DNA from: an uncultured Acholeplasma sp.
GTDB taxonomy: Bacteria; Bacillota_I; Bacilli_A; Acholeplasmatales; Acholeplasmataceae
Assembly: GCA_937868795.1 (NCBI GenBank)
Contig: CALMNM010000153.1
Coordinates: forward strand, 22,563 to 86,562
Reading direction: 5' to 3'
Length of the DNA stretch: 64,000 nt
The translations under genes were made by a program, and so were the position numbers. The notes under the pieces were generated by a model that was given only the letters and a program-made list of their open reading frames with translations, did not search any database and was not told where the DNA came from. Of the stretch, positions 45,197 through 54,792 are shown piece after piece. Numbering within the stretch: position 1 is the first letter of the stretch; each line of letters starts with the position of its first letter.

Positions 45197-45685
45197 CTAT
45201 TTCTTTGTATAATCTTGTTTGCGAATCGATCCATCCACTTTGTGAATCACGACAGATGAGCCAGCAGATTCAGCGAGTTGTTCAGCAAATTCAATCGCTT
45301 CTTTCTGCGTGTCAAAGAACTTAATGGTCTTGGTTGATCCTTCTTTACGTACACGCCACTTTTTAAAATTATCGCTGTTTTCATCTTTGTTTTGGGAGAC
45401 ATGATACTTAGCGATCTTTGGTGCGGCTTTCTTGGAATCCTCAGCAACCTCTTCTTTTGAGTCTTCTTCAGGAGTTTCAGCAGCAACCACTGGGGCTTCC
45501 TTGACCACTTTCACAGGCTCACTTTGAACTTCCTTGGTAACCACCGGTTCTACTTTGGGTTCAACTTTTGGTGCAACTTCTTGAGGTGGATTTACAGGGG
45601 CTTCTTGAACAGGTTCTACCTTCTGTTCTTCAACAACTTTTTCTTCCTTTAACGCTTTTTTCTTTTTACGCCAAAAAAAACACAT
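45197..45685 (-). CDS. DUF2188-like protein with acidic low-complexity N-terminus
   Basis: 162-residue soluble protein. Residues about 1-85 are a Lys/Glu/Pro/Val-rich linker (KVEPVVTKEV style repeats). The C-terminal 65 residues (YHVSQNKDE, WRVRKEGSTKTIKFFDTQKEAIEFAEQLA, VVIHKVDGSIRKQDY) form a DUF2188 domain, common in mollicutes. Function unknown. Confidence 0.75.
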   Translation of the reverse strand: MCFFWRKKKKALKEEKVVEEQKVEPVQEAPVNPPQEVAPKVEPKVEPVVTKEVQSEPVKVVKEAPVVAAETPEEDSKEEVAEDSKKAAPKIAKYHVSQNKDENSDNFKKWRVRKEGSTKTIKFFDTQKEAIEFAEQLAESAGSSVVIHKVDGSIRKQDYTKK

Positions 45686-45716
45686 AGTTTGAATCCCTCC
45701 TTATATCTACACTTTC

Positions 45717-45722
45717 ATTATA
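45717..45722 (-). promoter_or_regulatory. Candidate -10 box for the DUF2188-like gene
   Basis: TATAAT on the minus strand about 32 bases upstream of the ATG; the -35 is weak. Confidence 0.4.
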
Positions 45723-45851
45723 ATACATATAAGTTGAAAAGGTAGATATTAGCATTCTTTTTAAAGTTTTTTTTCATATAAATGTATATTTTTATTAGGA
45801 CACATGGTACTATAAAAGAAATAAACGCACATTATGAATAAGGAGAAAACT

Positions 45852-46277
45852 ATGAATTTTCAATTTGTTTCTTTACCTGAAATGACAACAGCAATGGCTT
45901 ATGGAAGCCAAAAAGGGCCTACATTGGATGATTTAAAAAAGACTTATTGTGACCACAATCAAGTCGCCTCAGTGAAGTATTATTATGTATTAATGTCGGT
46001 CAGCAAAGATAAAACTACTGAAACCCTAGTCGTGGCTTATATTCTGATGGAACCCAATCATACACTTCCTAGCGGTTTTCAGAAACTCGTGATTAAAGCC
46101 GGTGAATACGTCAAAGCTGAAGTCCCTAAAGAAAATTTTGAAGAAATTATTAAGACGAACAAAAATGAGCTTGATGCGTTTGTCAAATCCCATGGTAAAG
46201 GGATCACGATGACAAACATCTTCTTCTTGTATGAAGATGATGATCAAACTATCAACGTCTATTTCCCGGTGAAATAA
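45852..46277 (+). CDS. Hypothetical protein, possible GyrI/effector-binding-like domain
   Basis: 141-residue cytoplasmic protein. The opening FQFVSLPEMTTAMAYGSQKGP and the later VVAYILMEPNHTLPSGFQKLVIKAGEYVKAEVP are reminiscent of GyrI-like effector-binding domains, but the match is loose. No signal peptide. AAGGAGAAA precedes the ATG; an earlier in-frame ATG six codons upstream has no ribosome site. Terminated by a strong hairpin. Confidence 0.6.
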   Translation: MNFQFVSLPEMTTAMAYGSQKGPTLDDLKKTYCDHNQVASVKYYYVLMSVSKDKTTETLVVAYILMEPNHTLPSGFQKLVIKAGEYVKAEVPKENFEEIIKTNKNELDAFVKSHGKGITMTNIFFLYEDDDQTINVYFPVK

Positions 46278-46280
46278 ACA

Positions 46281-46307
46281 AAAAATCCTCAACTGAGGAT
46301 TTTTTTA
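46281..46307. terminator. Bidirectional terminator
   Basis: Stem AAATCCTCA / TGAGGATTT around 46283-46302 with T7 on the plus side; shared by the convergent lipoprotein gene. Confidence 0.75.
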
Positions 46308-46829
46308 TTCTATGACGTAAACCACACGTTCAATCTGTGATTGATTAAGATAGACATCAGTGGCAACATAACGGATGATATAAATACCTGGTATTGATCC
46401 TACTTCTCCGATAATTACAAGGTCAATCGCCAATCCAGAATTATCTGACATAGTGACACCTGCATCTACCCACTGGGTGCCCACGGTAATTGTATCAATC
46501 CCCGGATTAAGCTGTAAGGTGGGTGGTGTTTCATCAATCACAGTGACTACACGTTTTAATGTTTGTGTCAATGACGCGTACGTCGCTTGATAAACAATTT
46601 CATAAACGCCAATGGTGGTTACATCCACATTATTGCTGATGACCTCAACGGTTAGCACTTTAAATCCATATTTTGCAGTTGCACCTGGATCTTGATAAGG
46701 CTCATTAAGTTCAGTGGTATCAATCCCTGAATTAAGGGTAAATTCAAGATAGTCAAGCGAAGGTTCAACACACGATGACATGATGATCACACTGATCAAC
46801 ATCATGAATAATCCTAATTTTTTCATCAT
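46305..46829 (-). CDS. Ig-like (DUF5011) surface lipoprotein
   Basis: About 174-residue lipoprotein. Lipobox near MSSC gives the lipidated Cys at about 20. Two DUF5011/cadherin-like repeats follow, each with the pattern GIDT..G..W/YxDxGA (SGIDTTELNEPYQDPGA, PGIDTITVGTQWVDAGV). Likely binds or displays at the cell surface. ATG at 46829 overlaps the stop of the subtilisin gene, so both are translated as a unit. The same repeat family occurs in the subtilisin and the 5'-nucleotidase. Confidence 0.82.
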   Translation of the reverse strand: MMKKLGLFMMLISVIIMSSCVEPSLDYLEFTLNSGIDTTELNEPYQDPGATAKYGFKVLTVEVISNNVDVTTIGVYEIVYQATYASLTQTLKRVVTVIDETPPTLQLNPGIDTITVGTQWVDAGVTMSDNSGLAIDLVIIGEVGSIPGIYIIRYVATDVYLNQSQIERVVYVIE

Positions 46830-49297
46830 AGCCACCACCGTTTCTCTAAAATGATTCCCACGATGATTGATGGATGATAATCATTACCCTCTAAGACATA
46901 GACATACTTAGTCTTTTGATAGATCACATCGCCAATAGTCACCGTATAAACCAGAGGATAAACTCCAGGAACTGAAGAGATGACTTCTCCAGTTGTGATG
47001 ATATCACCCTTAGATGATATCGCACCAGCATCCTGGTAAATGTCTCCCACTTGAATCGTTGTCACATCAGGGTTAATCGTAATCACGATAGGTACTTGAT
47101 CAACGATACTCACCATTCGAATTCTAGTATCAAGAAGCGTCTCATCGTCATAAACAAGGTAGGTAATTCTTATGGTAGTTTCATTCACTTCAGTGATTGA
47201 TGTTTGAAGTGACAAGATGGGATCAACCAGATGTAATCCACCATCGATCCATTGATCAAAGGTGCTCACTGTATCGATACCTGGCTTTAGATACACTGAT
47301 TCTGGTAAATATGTTTTATCAAAGATGGGATAAATATATAAGTCTTCTGTGACTAGATCAAAAGGAATACTCCAACCAACGAACGTATAAGTGAATGAAG
47401 GTGAATTTTCTTTGGTGGGGTTCTCAGGTGCAACCGCTTGTCCACCATACATAATGAGTGTAGAGGATAAGATGGATTGACCATCACTGTCATAAAAAGT
47501 CACTTGATATTGACCATCGTTGAACCTTGCATATAAAGTTATGTCACTTATGATGGGTTCACTCTCATAGAGGGTAATAAATGCATTCGTTAAGTACCAA
47601 CCGATGAAAGGATATTCAGACACTGGAGTCACCGGTTCAATCATCGACCCATATGGATAGAACTCGGTATCATAAATGGTATCGCCAACATAATAGGTGA
47701 CTTGATAAATGAAAGGTTGAAATTGTGCATATAAAACCGTAGTTGTCGTGATGGGTTCTCCTAAATAAGGCGTTGTATAGTTTTCATCATAAAACCAGCC
47801 AATAAACTCATAACCTTCTCGCACAGATTCAGGAGGATTAATCGTGTTATTATAACTAACTTCGATGGGTTCGACATAAGATCCTGAGCTGATAAATGAC
47901 ACCAAGTACGTCAGGGGTTCATATTTCGCATAAAGCGTGAGATTTGTTGTTGAAGTATCGATACCGATGTTAAATGGTATAGTTAAAGCTATATCTTTAT
48001 ACCAACCGAGGAACTGATGGCCAATTTTCACAGGATCTTCGACTTCAAAAGGCCAACCAGATACGACAGATAAAGGCGCAATCACGGTACCTCCAGCGGT
48101 TTCAAATGACACTGTGATATAGTCGATCGATAATGCTTCAGCCGCATTGACAAGTCCATATCCATAATAAATATCATATCCTACATTTCCTAAATCCGAA
48201 GTAGAATTGATTAACAAATCACTAATTTGAGTAGCCGTAAAACTAGGATAGGCTGCGACAAGCAAACCTAAGACAGCCGTAACTTGAGGTGCTGCAAGTG
48301 ATGTTCCAGAAACAGAAAAATAGCCGTTATCTAATCCTGTGGTTACAATAGCTTCCCCTGGAGCAACCACATCGAGGGCATCATTATAGTTCGAAAATGT
48401 TGAACGAATGGCAAGTGAGTTGACAGATCCCACGCTGATGACACCAGGATATGAGGCGGGATAGTAACGCGTGGAATTGCCATCATTTCCACTGGCACCG
48501 ACGATTAAAATGCCTGCAGAAATCGCAGCTTCAACTGCATCCCTAGTCAATGCATTGATGGATGAAGTCCCCAAGCTTAGATTGATGATATCCGCTCCAT
48601 GAAGCCGTGCATAATGGATTCCTTCAGCAATCGAAGCATCCATAAAGTTTTCTGATTCATCATCTTCTGTGGATGGATCATCTGCGTTATTTGCTTTTAT
48701 GATAAGCAACTGACTTTGCTGGACAATACCTGCAATGCCTACATTGTTGTTTTTATTAGCTCCAATAACACCAGCGACGTGAGTTCCATGACCATTATCA
48801 TCTTCAACATGAGTGAGAGACGTTGATGAGGAAACCTTGGTTCTTGCGTTATAAGATAAGGGGGAAATGCGCCCGACAAATTCTTGATGATCCGTATCGA
48901 TCCCAGTATCGATTATCGCGATTAAAACATCACTTGATCCTTCAGATACTGTCCACGCTTCTGGAATGTTCATCATATCTAAGGCATATTGATCGTTAAG
49001 ATAGGGATCATTGGTGATGGGTGTTACTTTTCCTCCAGCAATCTGGTATTCCCCATTGATCTCAAACCCTTCTGCCTTCAGTTCTTCCGCTTGTTTTTGG
49101 TTCGCTTCATAAACAGCAAACCCAAAGGAGGATACACTTACTAAATCTAATTGATACACCAAAGCGATGCGTGTCGCATCTTCTTCTCCATTCACATATC
49201 TCATCACTTGAATTTTAGAATCAACTATTTTGGAAGGATTTTCAAAAGAAAAAAAGATCATGACGATAATGAATACTAATGCGAGTATTTTTTTCAT
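46826..49297 (-). CDS. Secreted subtilisin-family (S8) protease with InlB-type repeats
   Basis: 823-residue exported serine protease. Signal peptide at 1-22 without a lipobox, a short prosegment, then the S8 domain: catalytic Asp in AIIDTGIDTDH, His in DNGHGTHVAG and Ser in SGTSLAAPQVTAV. From about residue 390, four InlB/Listeria-Bacteroides-type repeats (each ending LGWYKD or IGWF with a later LYAKY/LYAQF/LYARF), then two DUF5011-like repeats (KPGIDTVS, INPDVTTIQVGDIYQDAGA). No sortase motif or C-terminal anchor is obvious, so retention would rely on the repeats or the partner lipoprotein. Confidence 0.93.
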   Translation of the reverse strand: MKKILALVFIIVMIFFSFENPSKIVDSKIQVMRYVNGEEDATRIALVYQLDLVSVSSFGFAVYEANQKQAEELKAEGFEINGEYQIAGGKVTPITNDPYLNDQYALDMMNIPEAWTVSEGSSDVLIAIIDTGIDTDHQEFVGRISPLSYNARTKVSSSTSLTHVEDDNGHGTHVAGVIGANKNNNVGIAGIVQQSQLLIIKANNADDPSTEDDESENFMDASIAEGIHYARLHGADIINLSLGTSSINALTRDAVEAAISAGILIVGASGNDGNSTRYYPASYPGVISVGSVNSLAIRSTFSNYNDALDVVAPGEAIVTTGLDNGYFSVSGTSLAAPQVTAVLGLLVAAYPSFTATQISDLLINSTSDLGNVGYDIYYGYGLVNAAEALSIDYITVSFETAGGTVIAPLSVVSGWPFEVEDPVKIGHQFLGWYKDIALTIPFNIGIDTSTTNLTLYAKYEPLTYLVSFISSGSYVEPIEVSYNNTINPPESVREGYEFIGWFYDENYTTPYLGEPITTTTVLYAQFQPFIYQVTYYVGDTIYDTEFYPYGSMIEPVTPVSEYPFIGWYLTNAFITLYESEPIISDITLYARFNDGQYQVTFYDSDGQSILSSTLIMYGGQAVAPENPTKENSPSFTYTFVGWSIPFDLVTEDLYIYPIFDKTYLPESVYLKPGIDTVSTFDQWIDGGLHLVDPILSLQTSITEVNETTIRITYLVYDDETLLDTRIRMVSIVDQVPIVITINPDVTTIQVGDIYQDAGAISSKGDIITTGEVISSVPGVYPLVYTVTIGDVIYQKTKYVYVLEGNDYHPSIIVGIILEKRWWL

Positions 49298-49376
49298 TTA
49301 TGAAAACCTCCTCTCACTCTATCTACTTTTAGTATACTCATTTTATTGGTGTTTTACTTAAAAATGGCATAAAGAA

Positions 49377-49407
49377 AAGAGCAAACACCACGTGTCTGCT
49401 CTTTTTA
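49377..49407 (-). terminator. Terminator of the flotillin operon
   Basis: Stem AGAGCA-ACAC / GTGT-TGCTCT (49378-49402) followed on the minus strand by a T-rich run. Confidence 0.75.
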
Positions 49408-49413
49408 AAGTAC

Positions 49414-50823
49414 CTATTTCTTCACTTCTTCGGTAGGTTTGACATCTTGAACTTTATCGGTACCAAGATATTTAGGAAGTTCCATTCCTGCCATATCAAA
49501 GAGTTCTTTCATCGGTGGGATGGATTTAAAAAGCGATGAGGCAAAGTTTGCTGTGGATGATGCGCCATCTTTGTTTCCAGAATCCCAAACCGTAATCTTA
49601 TCAAACTTGAGGTTCTTAATCGCTTCAACTTGAATACCCACAAGTTTTTCAAGTTTATCTGCAATAAGAAGTTTAACAGCTTGATCGGCACTGTCTCCAG
49701 AAGCTTTAACAATTTCTTTAAAACCTTCTGCTTGTTTGGAAAGAATTTCAAAGGCACCACGTGCTTGGGCTTCTAATTTGGCATAAATCGCATCCGCTTC
49801 CCCTTTTGCCTTACGACGGGTTTGCTCAGCAATCGCTTCAGCTTCAATGACAAGACGCTGCTTTTCAATCTCTGTTTTGATGATGACATCGGCTTCCAAT
49901 GTTGCCTTTTCACGGGCAGCACGTGCTAATTCAGCATTTTGTTCCGCTAAATACGCATCTTCTAATGCTTTTGCCGCAGCAATTTTTTCTGCTGTCATCG
50001 CTTTTCTTAACGATTCAGCTTCAATCTCACGACGAGACGCGTTACTCTGCGAGATAAATCCTAATTGTGTATTTTCACCTTCAAGAGCTTTGGCATTGGC
50101 TTCAGCCACTTGTACACGTTGATCACGGAATGCATTGGCTTCACCAATGGATCCATCACGATTTTTTTCAGCGACGGACTTCTTCGCATCATTAATCGCT
50201 TTTGCAGCAGCTTCTTTACCTAAAGCTTCGATATAACCTGATTCATCATTAATATCGGTAACGTTGACGTTGATCAAACGCAAACCAATTTTCTTAAGTT
50301 CACCTTCAACGTTTCCTGAAACAGCTTCTAAGAATTTATCGCGGTCTGTATTAATTTCTTCGATATCCATGGTCGCGATGACTAAACGAAGTTGTCCAAA
50401 GATGATATCTTTTGCTAGTTCTTGAATTTCAGCAAGTTTTAATCCTAATAAACGTTCAGCCGCATTGAGCATCACACCAGGTTCTGTTGAAATACCTACG
50501 GTGAATCTCGATGGAACGTCAATACGAATATTTTGTCTTGAAAGTGCATTTTTTAAATCGACTTGAATAGAAATCGGTGTTAAGTCAAGAAATTGATAAG
50601 CTTGGAAGAACGGATAAATGAATTTAGATCCCCCATGAATACAGTTTGCAGATCGAGAGGATCCATCTTTATTGGCTCCAATTTTCCCATAGATAACTAA
50701 GATTTTGTCTGAAGGACATTTCTTAATACGGGAAACAACAAAGACTAAGAATGAAAATACGGCGACAAGAACAGCTGTGATTATTCCCCCGACAGCGGCT
50801 CCACTTGCATAAATAGTAAACAT
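49414..50823 (-). CDS. floT: Flotillin-like SPFH protein (YuaG/FloT type)
   Basis: 469-residue membrane scaffold. One N-terminal membrane helix (about 8-32), an SPFH domain (residues about 35-225: KILVIYGKIG, SIQVDLKNALSRQNIRIDVPSRFTVGIS), then a long Ala/Glu/Lys coiled coil (225-360; EAEAIAEQTRRKAKGEADAIYAKLEAQARG) and a C-terminal tail. Organises membrane microdomains. Encoded 11 bases after its NfeD-type partner, as in Bacillus yuaF-yuaG. Confidence 0.92.
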   Translation of the reverse strand: MFTIYASGAAVGGIITAVLVAVFSFLVFVVSRIKKCPSDKILVIYGKIGANKDGSSRSANCIHGGSKFIYPFFQAYQFLDLTPISIQVDLKNALSRQNIRIDVPSRFTVGISTEPGVMLNAAERLLGLKLAEIQELAKDIIFGQLRLVIATMDIEEINTDRDKFLEAVSGNVEGELKKIGLRLINVNVTDINDESGYIEALGKEAAAKAINDAKKSVAEKNRDGSIGEANAFRDQRVQVAEANAKALEGENTQLGFISQSNASRREIEAESLRKAMTAEKIAAAKALEDAYLAEQNAELARAAREKATLEADVIIKTEIEKQRLVIEAEAIAEQTRRKAKGEADAIYAKLEAQARGAFEILSKQAEGFKEIVKASGDSADQAVKLLIADKLEKLVGIQVEAIKNLKFDKITVWDSGNKDGASSTANFASSLFKSIPPMKELFDMAGMELPKYLGTDKVQDVKPTEEVKK

Positions 50824-50834
50824 AATTTTCTCCT

Positions 50835-51422
50835 TTATTTGGTTTTAACAATAATTGTTGTTGGATCTTCAAGTCCGCTGACAATCACCGATGTTTTTGG
50901 TAATATGTCTGACTCTTCTTCTGTAATCGCATCAATCTCAATGAGACGATCTTGAATGTTGACGGTTACTTTCCCTTTCCCTGTCTTACTTTTGGGAACT
51001 CTCATATAAACCGTTCCATGCAATCCAATGGCATTTTTGTAATCAAGGTTACCTTCGGACTCTAATCGAAGTGTTGCTCTGAAAGCTAACGCTTGCAAAT
51101 ATGCAGCGACGACTCCGACGATGACCCCGATCAAAATCGCAAGCCACGGTAATAGCGTTTCAACCAATAAATAGGCTGTCCATCCACCGATAGAAACAAG
51201 GACAAGTATTCCCCTTAACGTTAATACTTTAAGTCCTGCAATACCAGTCAGTGGATCATCATTGATTGAATCACCTGTTAAATCCGGAACATCTCCTCCG
51301 TCAAATTCATCGGTTTCAAAGCCTAAAAGCATCATAATTAAGAAAATAATCATGATAGCAGTCGCGCTTGAAGCAAGCACAAAAAGAATCTGTTGGAGTA
51401 GTGTCATAGATTCCCACCACAT
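50835..51422 (-). CDS. NfeD-like membrane protein (YuaF type), flotillin partner
   Basis: 195-residue protein with membrane helices at about 10-33 and two more around 65-110 and a C-terminal OB-like beta domain (NAIGLHGTVYMRVPKSKTGKGKVTVNIQDRLIEIDA), the NfeD core. An acidic stretch after the first helix (FETDEFDGGDVPD) is outside or loop. Co-transcribed with flotillin. Confidence 0.86.
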   Translation of the reverse strand: MWWESMTLLQQILFVLASSATAIMIIFLIMMLLGFETDEFDGGDVPDLTGDSINDDPLTGIAGLKVLTLRGILVLVSIGGWTAYLLVETLLPWLAILIGVIVGVVAAYLQALAFRATLRLESEGNLDYKNAIGLHGTVYMRVPKSKTGKGKVTVNIQDRLIEIDAITEEESDILPKTSVIVSGLEDPTTIIVKTK

Positions 51423-51514
51423 AGTTTATTACCCCCTTTTGTCAATATGCGTCTATTGTATCATAAATTGAATTGTTTGAATAGATTGAGAAGAAAATAT
51501 GTAAAAAACACCAT

Positions 51515-53491
51515 TTATCGATAATGATTAAACCAGTCCAAAATTTCATTTAATCGTTTCTGTCTTGCCTGTGGCAAACCACTTCGTGAAAGTTCATGAT
51601 TTTCACCTTTGAACCAAACAAATCGAGTGTCAACACCTTTTTCTTTGAGAAGGGTGAAGAGTTGCATCGCTTGTTCAACAGGACAGCGATAATCTTGATC
51701 TGAATGAATGATTAGCAACGGTGTCTTAATGGCATCTGCGTATTTCAAAGGTGATGCATTCCATAATTTTTCGGTATCACGCAGTGGATGCCCTGCAGTT
51801 TGGTCTTTAGAAAAGTAAAAACCGATGTCTGAGGTAGAGTGAAAGGAAAGCCAATTTGTTATACTACGCTGTGTACATGCAGCTTTGAACATATCGGTGT
51901 GAGTGATGATCCAATTTGTCATGAATCCACCATATGAACCACCGGTTACAAAAAGTCGTTTTGCATCGATCGCTTTCACTTTTTTTAGAACGAGTGCAAC
52001 AAAATCCATGAGATCATCATAATCAATGGTTCCATATTTCCCTCTGATGTCAGCAAATTCATCGCCTTTACCATCACTACCCCGAGGATTAGCAAACATG
52101 ACAAAATATCCTTCATTTGCCCAGACTTGCATTTCATGATAATAGGTGTAACCATAAACCGTTTTAGGTCCGCCATGAATATCCAAAATGGCGGGATAGG
52201 CTTTTTGAGGATCATAATCTTTTGGATAAAGGACAAAGCCGTGGACATCATGCGACGGATGCTTAACGACAAAGGATTTAGGTTTGGCAACATAACAGTT
52301 TTTTAAAGCTAAACGATTGTGATGTGTCAGTATTTTTGGTCGGATTGAATCATAGGAAATCTCATAGATTTCAGCGAGTTTTTGTTCCAAAAATGCAATA
52401 CCATAACGTTGATTATTCAGCCCAATAATCCCCTCAAGTGAGCCATTTAAGGTAAAGACAGGAGAGATTTCACCTGTTTTGGAAAGTCTCATCAGTTCTG
52501 AATGATCATTGACTGTCGCAATAAAGTCATAGTAATCATCTGTTAAAATTTCAGTGACTTGTTCTCCTAAGCGAACATCACTTCCTATCGAATTACCAAT
52601 CGATTGACCGTAGGCTGCAAATGGAATTAATTTTCTATCTTTGAGTTCATAAAAATCATGGTTTTGATTGATTCCATAGGCTTTCATGTTGGAAGCAGCG
52701 ACAATAATCTTTGATCCAAACGTCAATAGTTTCGCAAATGAATATTGATCTTCATGATACAAAATCGTGGTCTGTTTAGTCTTTAACGAATATGAGAAGA
52801 TATGTGTTGTTAAACTACGTATGCCTTTCATCTCTTGACCTGAGTAATAAATCATCTGTTTATCTTTCGATACTCGAATTTGTCTAACATCAAAATTTGA
52901 ATCCACCAAAGATTTTATTTGAAGCGTCTTAGTGTCGTAGAGAAAAAGTTGTGTTCGTTGATTTGCGACAAACCCGATTTGGTTGCTGTAAAAAGGAATT
53001 TCTTCAATCTCTTCATAGAGTTTTTCATCTTTAAGCTGCTTGAGAATTTCTTTACGTTTCTCATCATCTGCTAGGTAAAGTTGATGTTGATGTTTAGATA
53101 AACTTGCTTTAAGTAGAAGTAGATCACCTAAAACATCGATTATCGTGACTGGAAATTTAAACTCATACGCTTTTTGCCATGATTGATCTATGAGATGATA
53201 ACGATAATAGATGGTTATTAGATCATCCTTTACGAGTTTTTCTTCTTCTTTCGTCTTTGCAAAAGGAACGAGTAGTGTGACATCTGACTCGAAAATAAAA
53301 GAGGTTCGTTTTTTAAATTGCTTAATACGTTTGGACTTAACCCCATCAAAGAGAAAAAGTGAGTCTTTATACAAATTTTCTTTCATATCGGTTTCTGTAA
53401 CCAAATAAGCTGCATGATTTTGACTGGGATTAGTTTTTAATGATGAGATAAATTTAAATGAGACTAAGTGTTCGTTTTTAATATTGTCCAT
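51515..53491 (-). CDS. S9 family prolyl oligopeptidase-type peptidase
   Basis: 658-residue cytoplasmic peptidase. N-terminal beta-propeller-like half (1-390) and alpha/beta hydrolase half: DIHGGPKTVYG oxyanion region, nucleophile GGSYGGF, Asp in HSDQDYRCP and His in GENHELSR. Closest by eye to acylaminoacyl-peptidase/DPP-like S9C enzymes. Degrades oligopeptides, in keeping with amino-acid fermentation. Confidence 0.92.
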   Translation of the reverse strand: MDNIKNEHLVSFKFISSLKTNPSQNHAAYLVTETDMKENLYKDSLFLFDGVKSKRIKQFKKRTSFIFESDVTLLVPFAKTKEEEKLVKDDLITIYYRYHLIDQSWQKAYEFKFPVTIIDVLGDLLLLKASLSKHQHQLYLADDEKRKEILKQLKDEKLYEEIEEIPFYSNQIGFVANQRTQLFLYDTKTLQIKSLVDSNFDVRQIRVSKDKQMIYYSGQEMKGIRSLTTHIFSYSLKTKQTTILYHEDQYSFAKLLTFGSKIIVAASNMKAYGINQNHDFYELKDRKLIPFAAYGQSIGNSIGSDVRLGEQVTEILTDDYYDFIATVNDHSELMRLSKTGEISPVFTLNGSLEGIIGLNNQRYGIAFLEQKLAEIYEISYDSIRPKILTHHNRLALKNCYVAKPKSFVVKHPSHDVHGFVLYPKDYDPQKAYPAILDIHGGPKTVYGYTYYHEMQVWANEGYFVMFANPRGSDGKGDEFADIRGKYGTIDYDDLMDFVALVLKKVKAIDAKRLFVTGGSYGGFMTNWIITHTDMFKAACTQRSITNWLSFHSTSDIGFYFSKDQTAGHPLRDTEKLWNASPLKYADAIKTPLLIIHSDQDYRCPVEQAMQLFTLLKEKGVDTRFVWFKGENHELSRSGLPQARQKRLNEILDWFNHYR

Positions 53492-53507
53492 CGTGTTCTC
53501 CTGATAA

Positions 53508-53530
53508 AGAAAAATGCCTTATTGGCATCT
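53508..53530 (-). terminator. Terminator of the M29 aminopeptidase gene region
   Basis: GATGCC / GGCATT-type stem near 53512-53530 read on the minus strand, followed by TTTTTCTTT. Confidence 0.55.
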
Positions 53531-53538
53531 TTCAAAAA

Positions 53539-54774
53539 TTATATGACAAAATTTCCATTCTTAAAGACTTGAACTTCTTTACCATCGTGAGTAAGTCCAA
53601 CTATTTCCATATCCTGACTACCAAACATGAAATCGACATGATTCATCGAATTGTTATAACCTATCTTTTCAAGGTCTTCAATCTTGGTATTGACACCATT
53701 TTTGACATTCATTGGATATGCTCTACCGAGTGCCATGTGGCATGATGCGTTTTCGTCAAATAGGGTATTTAAGAATAAGATGTTCGTATTTGAAATGGGT
53801 GAGTCATGAGAGATTAAGGCAATTTCACCAATATAGCGACTGCCTTCATCGGTGTTTAAAATGTTCTCAAGCGCAAGTTTTTCTTTTTTTGCATCAAACT
53901 CAACGACTTTTCCTTGGTCAAAAACAAGGTAGAAATCTTCGATGAGTTTGCCTTGATAATTTAAGGGTTTCGTTGCAACGACTTTCCCACGGGTTCCCCA
54001 TTTATATGGCATCGTAAAGGTTTCTTCCGTGGGTATATTGGGGTTGAAATAAACTCCTTGTGTATCGTGCTCACCACCACCCGCCCATACGTGGTCTTTG
54101 ACGAGTTCAACAATTAAATCGGTTCCAAGAGAATTTCTAAAATGTAAATGTTTGAAATTGTAATCATTTAAAATCTTATTGTGTTTAAGAAGTGTCCGAT
54201 TGTGTTCATCCCAAGCCTGAATAGGATCATTATCCAAAGTGACTCTTGAGGCGTTGAAAATAGCATTCCAAAGTGCTTCTTCTGCAGCTTCTTCAGTTAA
54301 GTTAGGGAACACTTGTTTTGCCCAAACTTTGTTAGGTGCGGCAATTATTGTCCAAGGTGCTCGATTTCCCATGAGATGTTCTCTAAAAAAATGAACAGCC
54401 TTTTGCATAGCAATCCCGGCACGTTGAGCTTTACTTGGATCTACGTCTTTATTAAGACCAGGAATCGGTGATGACACAGAAATAAAGCATGCCCCTTGAT
54501 CAACAAAGGATTTGTGTTGTTCAATGAGCCAAGATGGCACATTTTCCAATGTTTCAACGGTTTGATGCGTTAATGCGCTTTTGCTGATATAGTCATCGCT
54601 CCATTGGACATGAACCGCTTTCGAACCTGCTAAGTAAGCTTCTTCTGCGATTTCTCTAATGAGTTCTTTACTTTCTGTCGTTCCACGAATGACAACGACT
54701 TGTCCTTTTTGGACATTGACGCCAACTTTGACAGCAAGCTTGGCTAACTTATTGACTAAAACATGATTAGGCAT
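53539..54774 (-). CDS. M29 family aminopeptidase
   Basis: 411-residue metallo-aminopeptidase of the AmpS/AmpT type. NIPTEETFT supplies catalytic Glu, SCHMALGRAYP and NSMNHVDFMFGS the metal-binding His/Asp. Cytoplasmic. Releases N-terminal residues from peptides, downstream of the S9 peptidase and upstream in order of transcription. Confidence 0.93.
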   Translation of the reverse strand: MPNHVLVNKLAKLAVKVGVNVQKGQVVVIRGTTESKELIREIAEEAYLAGSKAVHVQWSDDYISKSALTHQTVETLENVPSWLIEQHKSFVDQGACFISVSSPIPGLNKDVDPSKAQRAGIAMQKAVHFFREHLMGNRAPWTIIAAPNKVWAKQVFPNLTEEAAEEALWNAIFNASRVTLDNDPIQAWDEHNRTLLKHNKILNDYNFKHLHFRNSLGTDLIVELVKDHVWAGGGEHDTQGVYFNPNIPTEETFTMPYKWGTRGKVVATKPLNYQGKLIEDFYLVFDQGKVVEFDAKKEKLALENILNTDEGSRYIGEIALISHDSPISNTNILFLNTLFDENASCHMALGRAYPMNVKNGVNTKIEDLEKIGYNNSMNHVDFMFGSQDMEIVGLTHDGKEVQVFKNGNFVI

Positions 54775-54792
54775 TTCTATTCTCCTTGTTTA

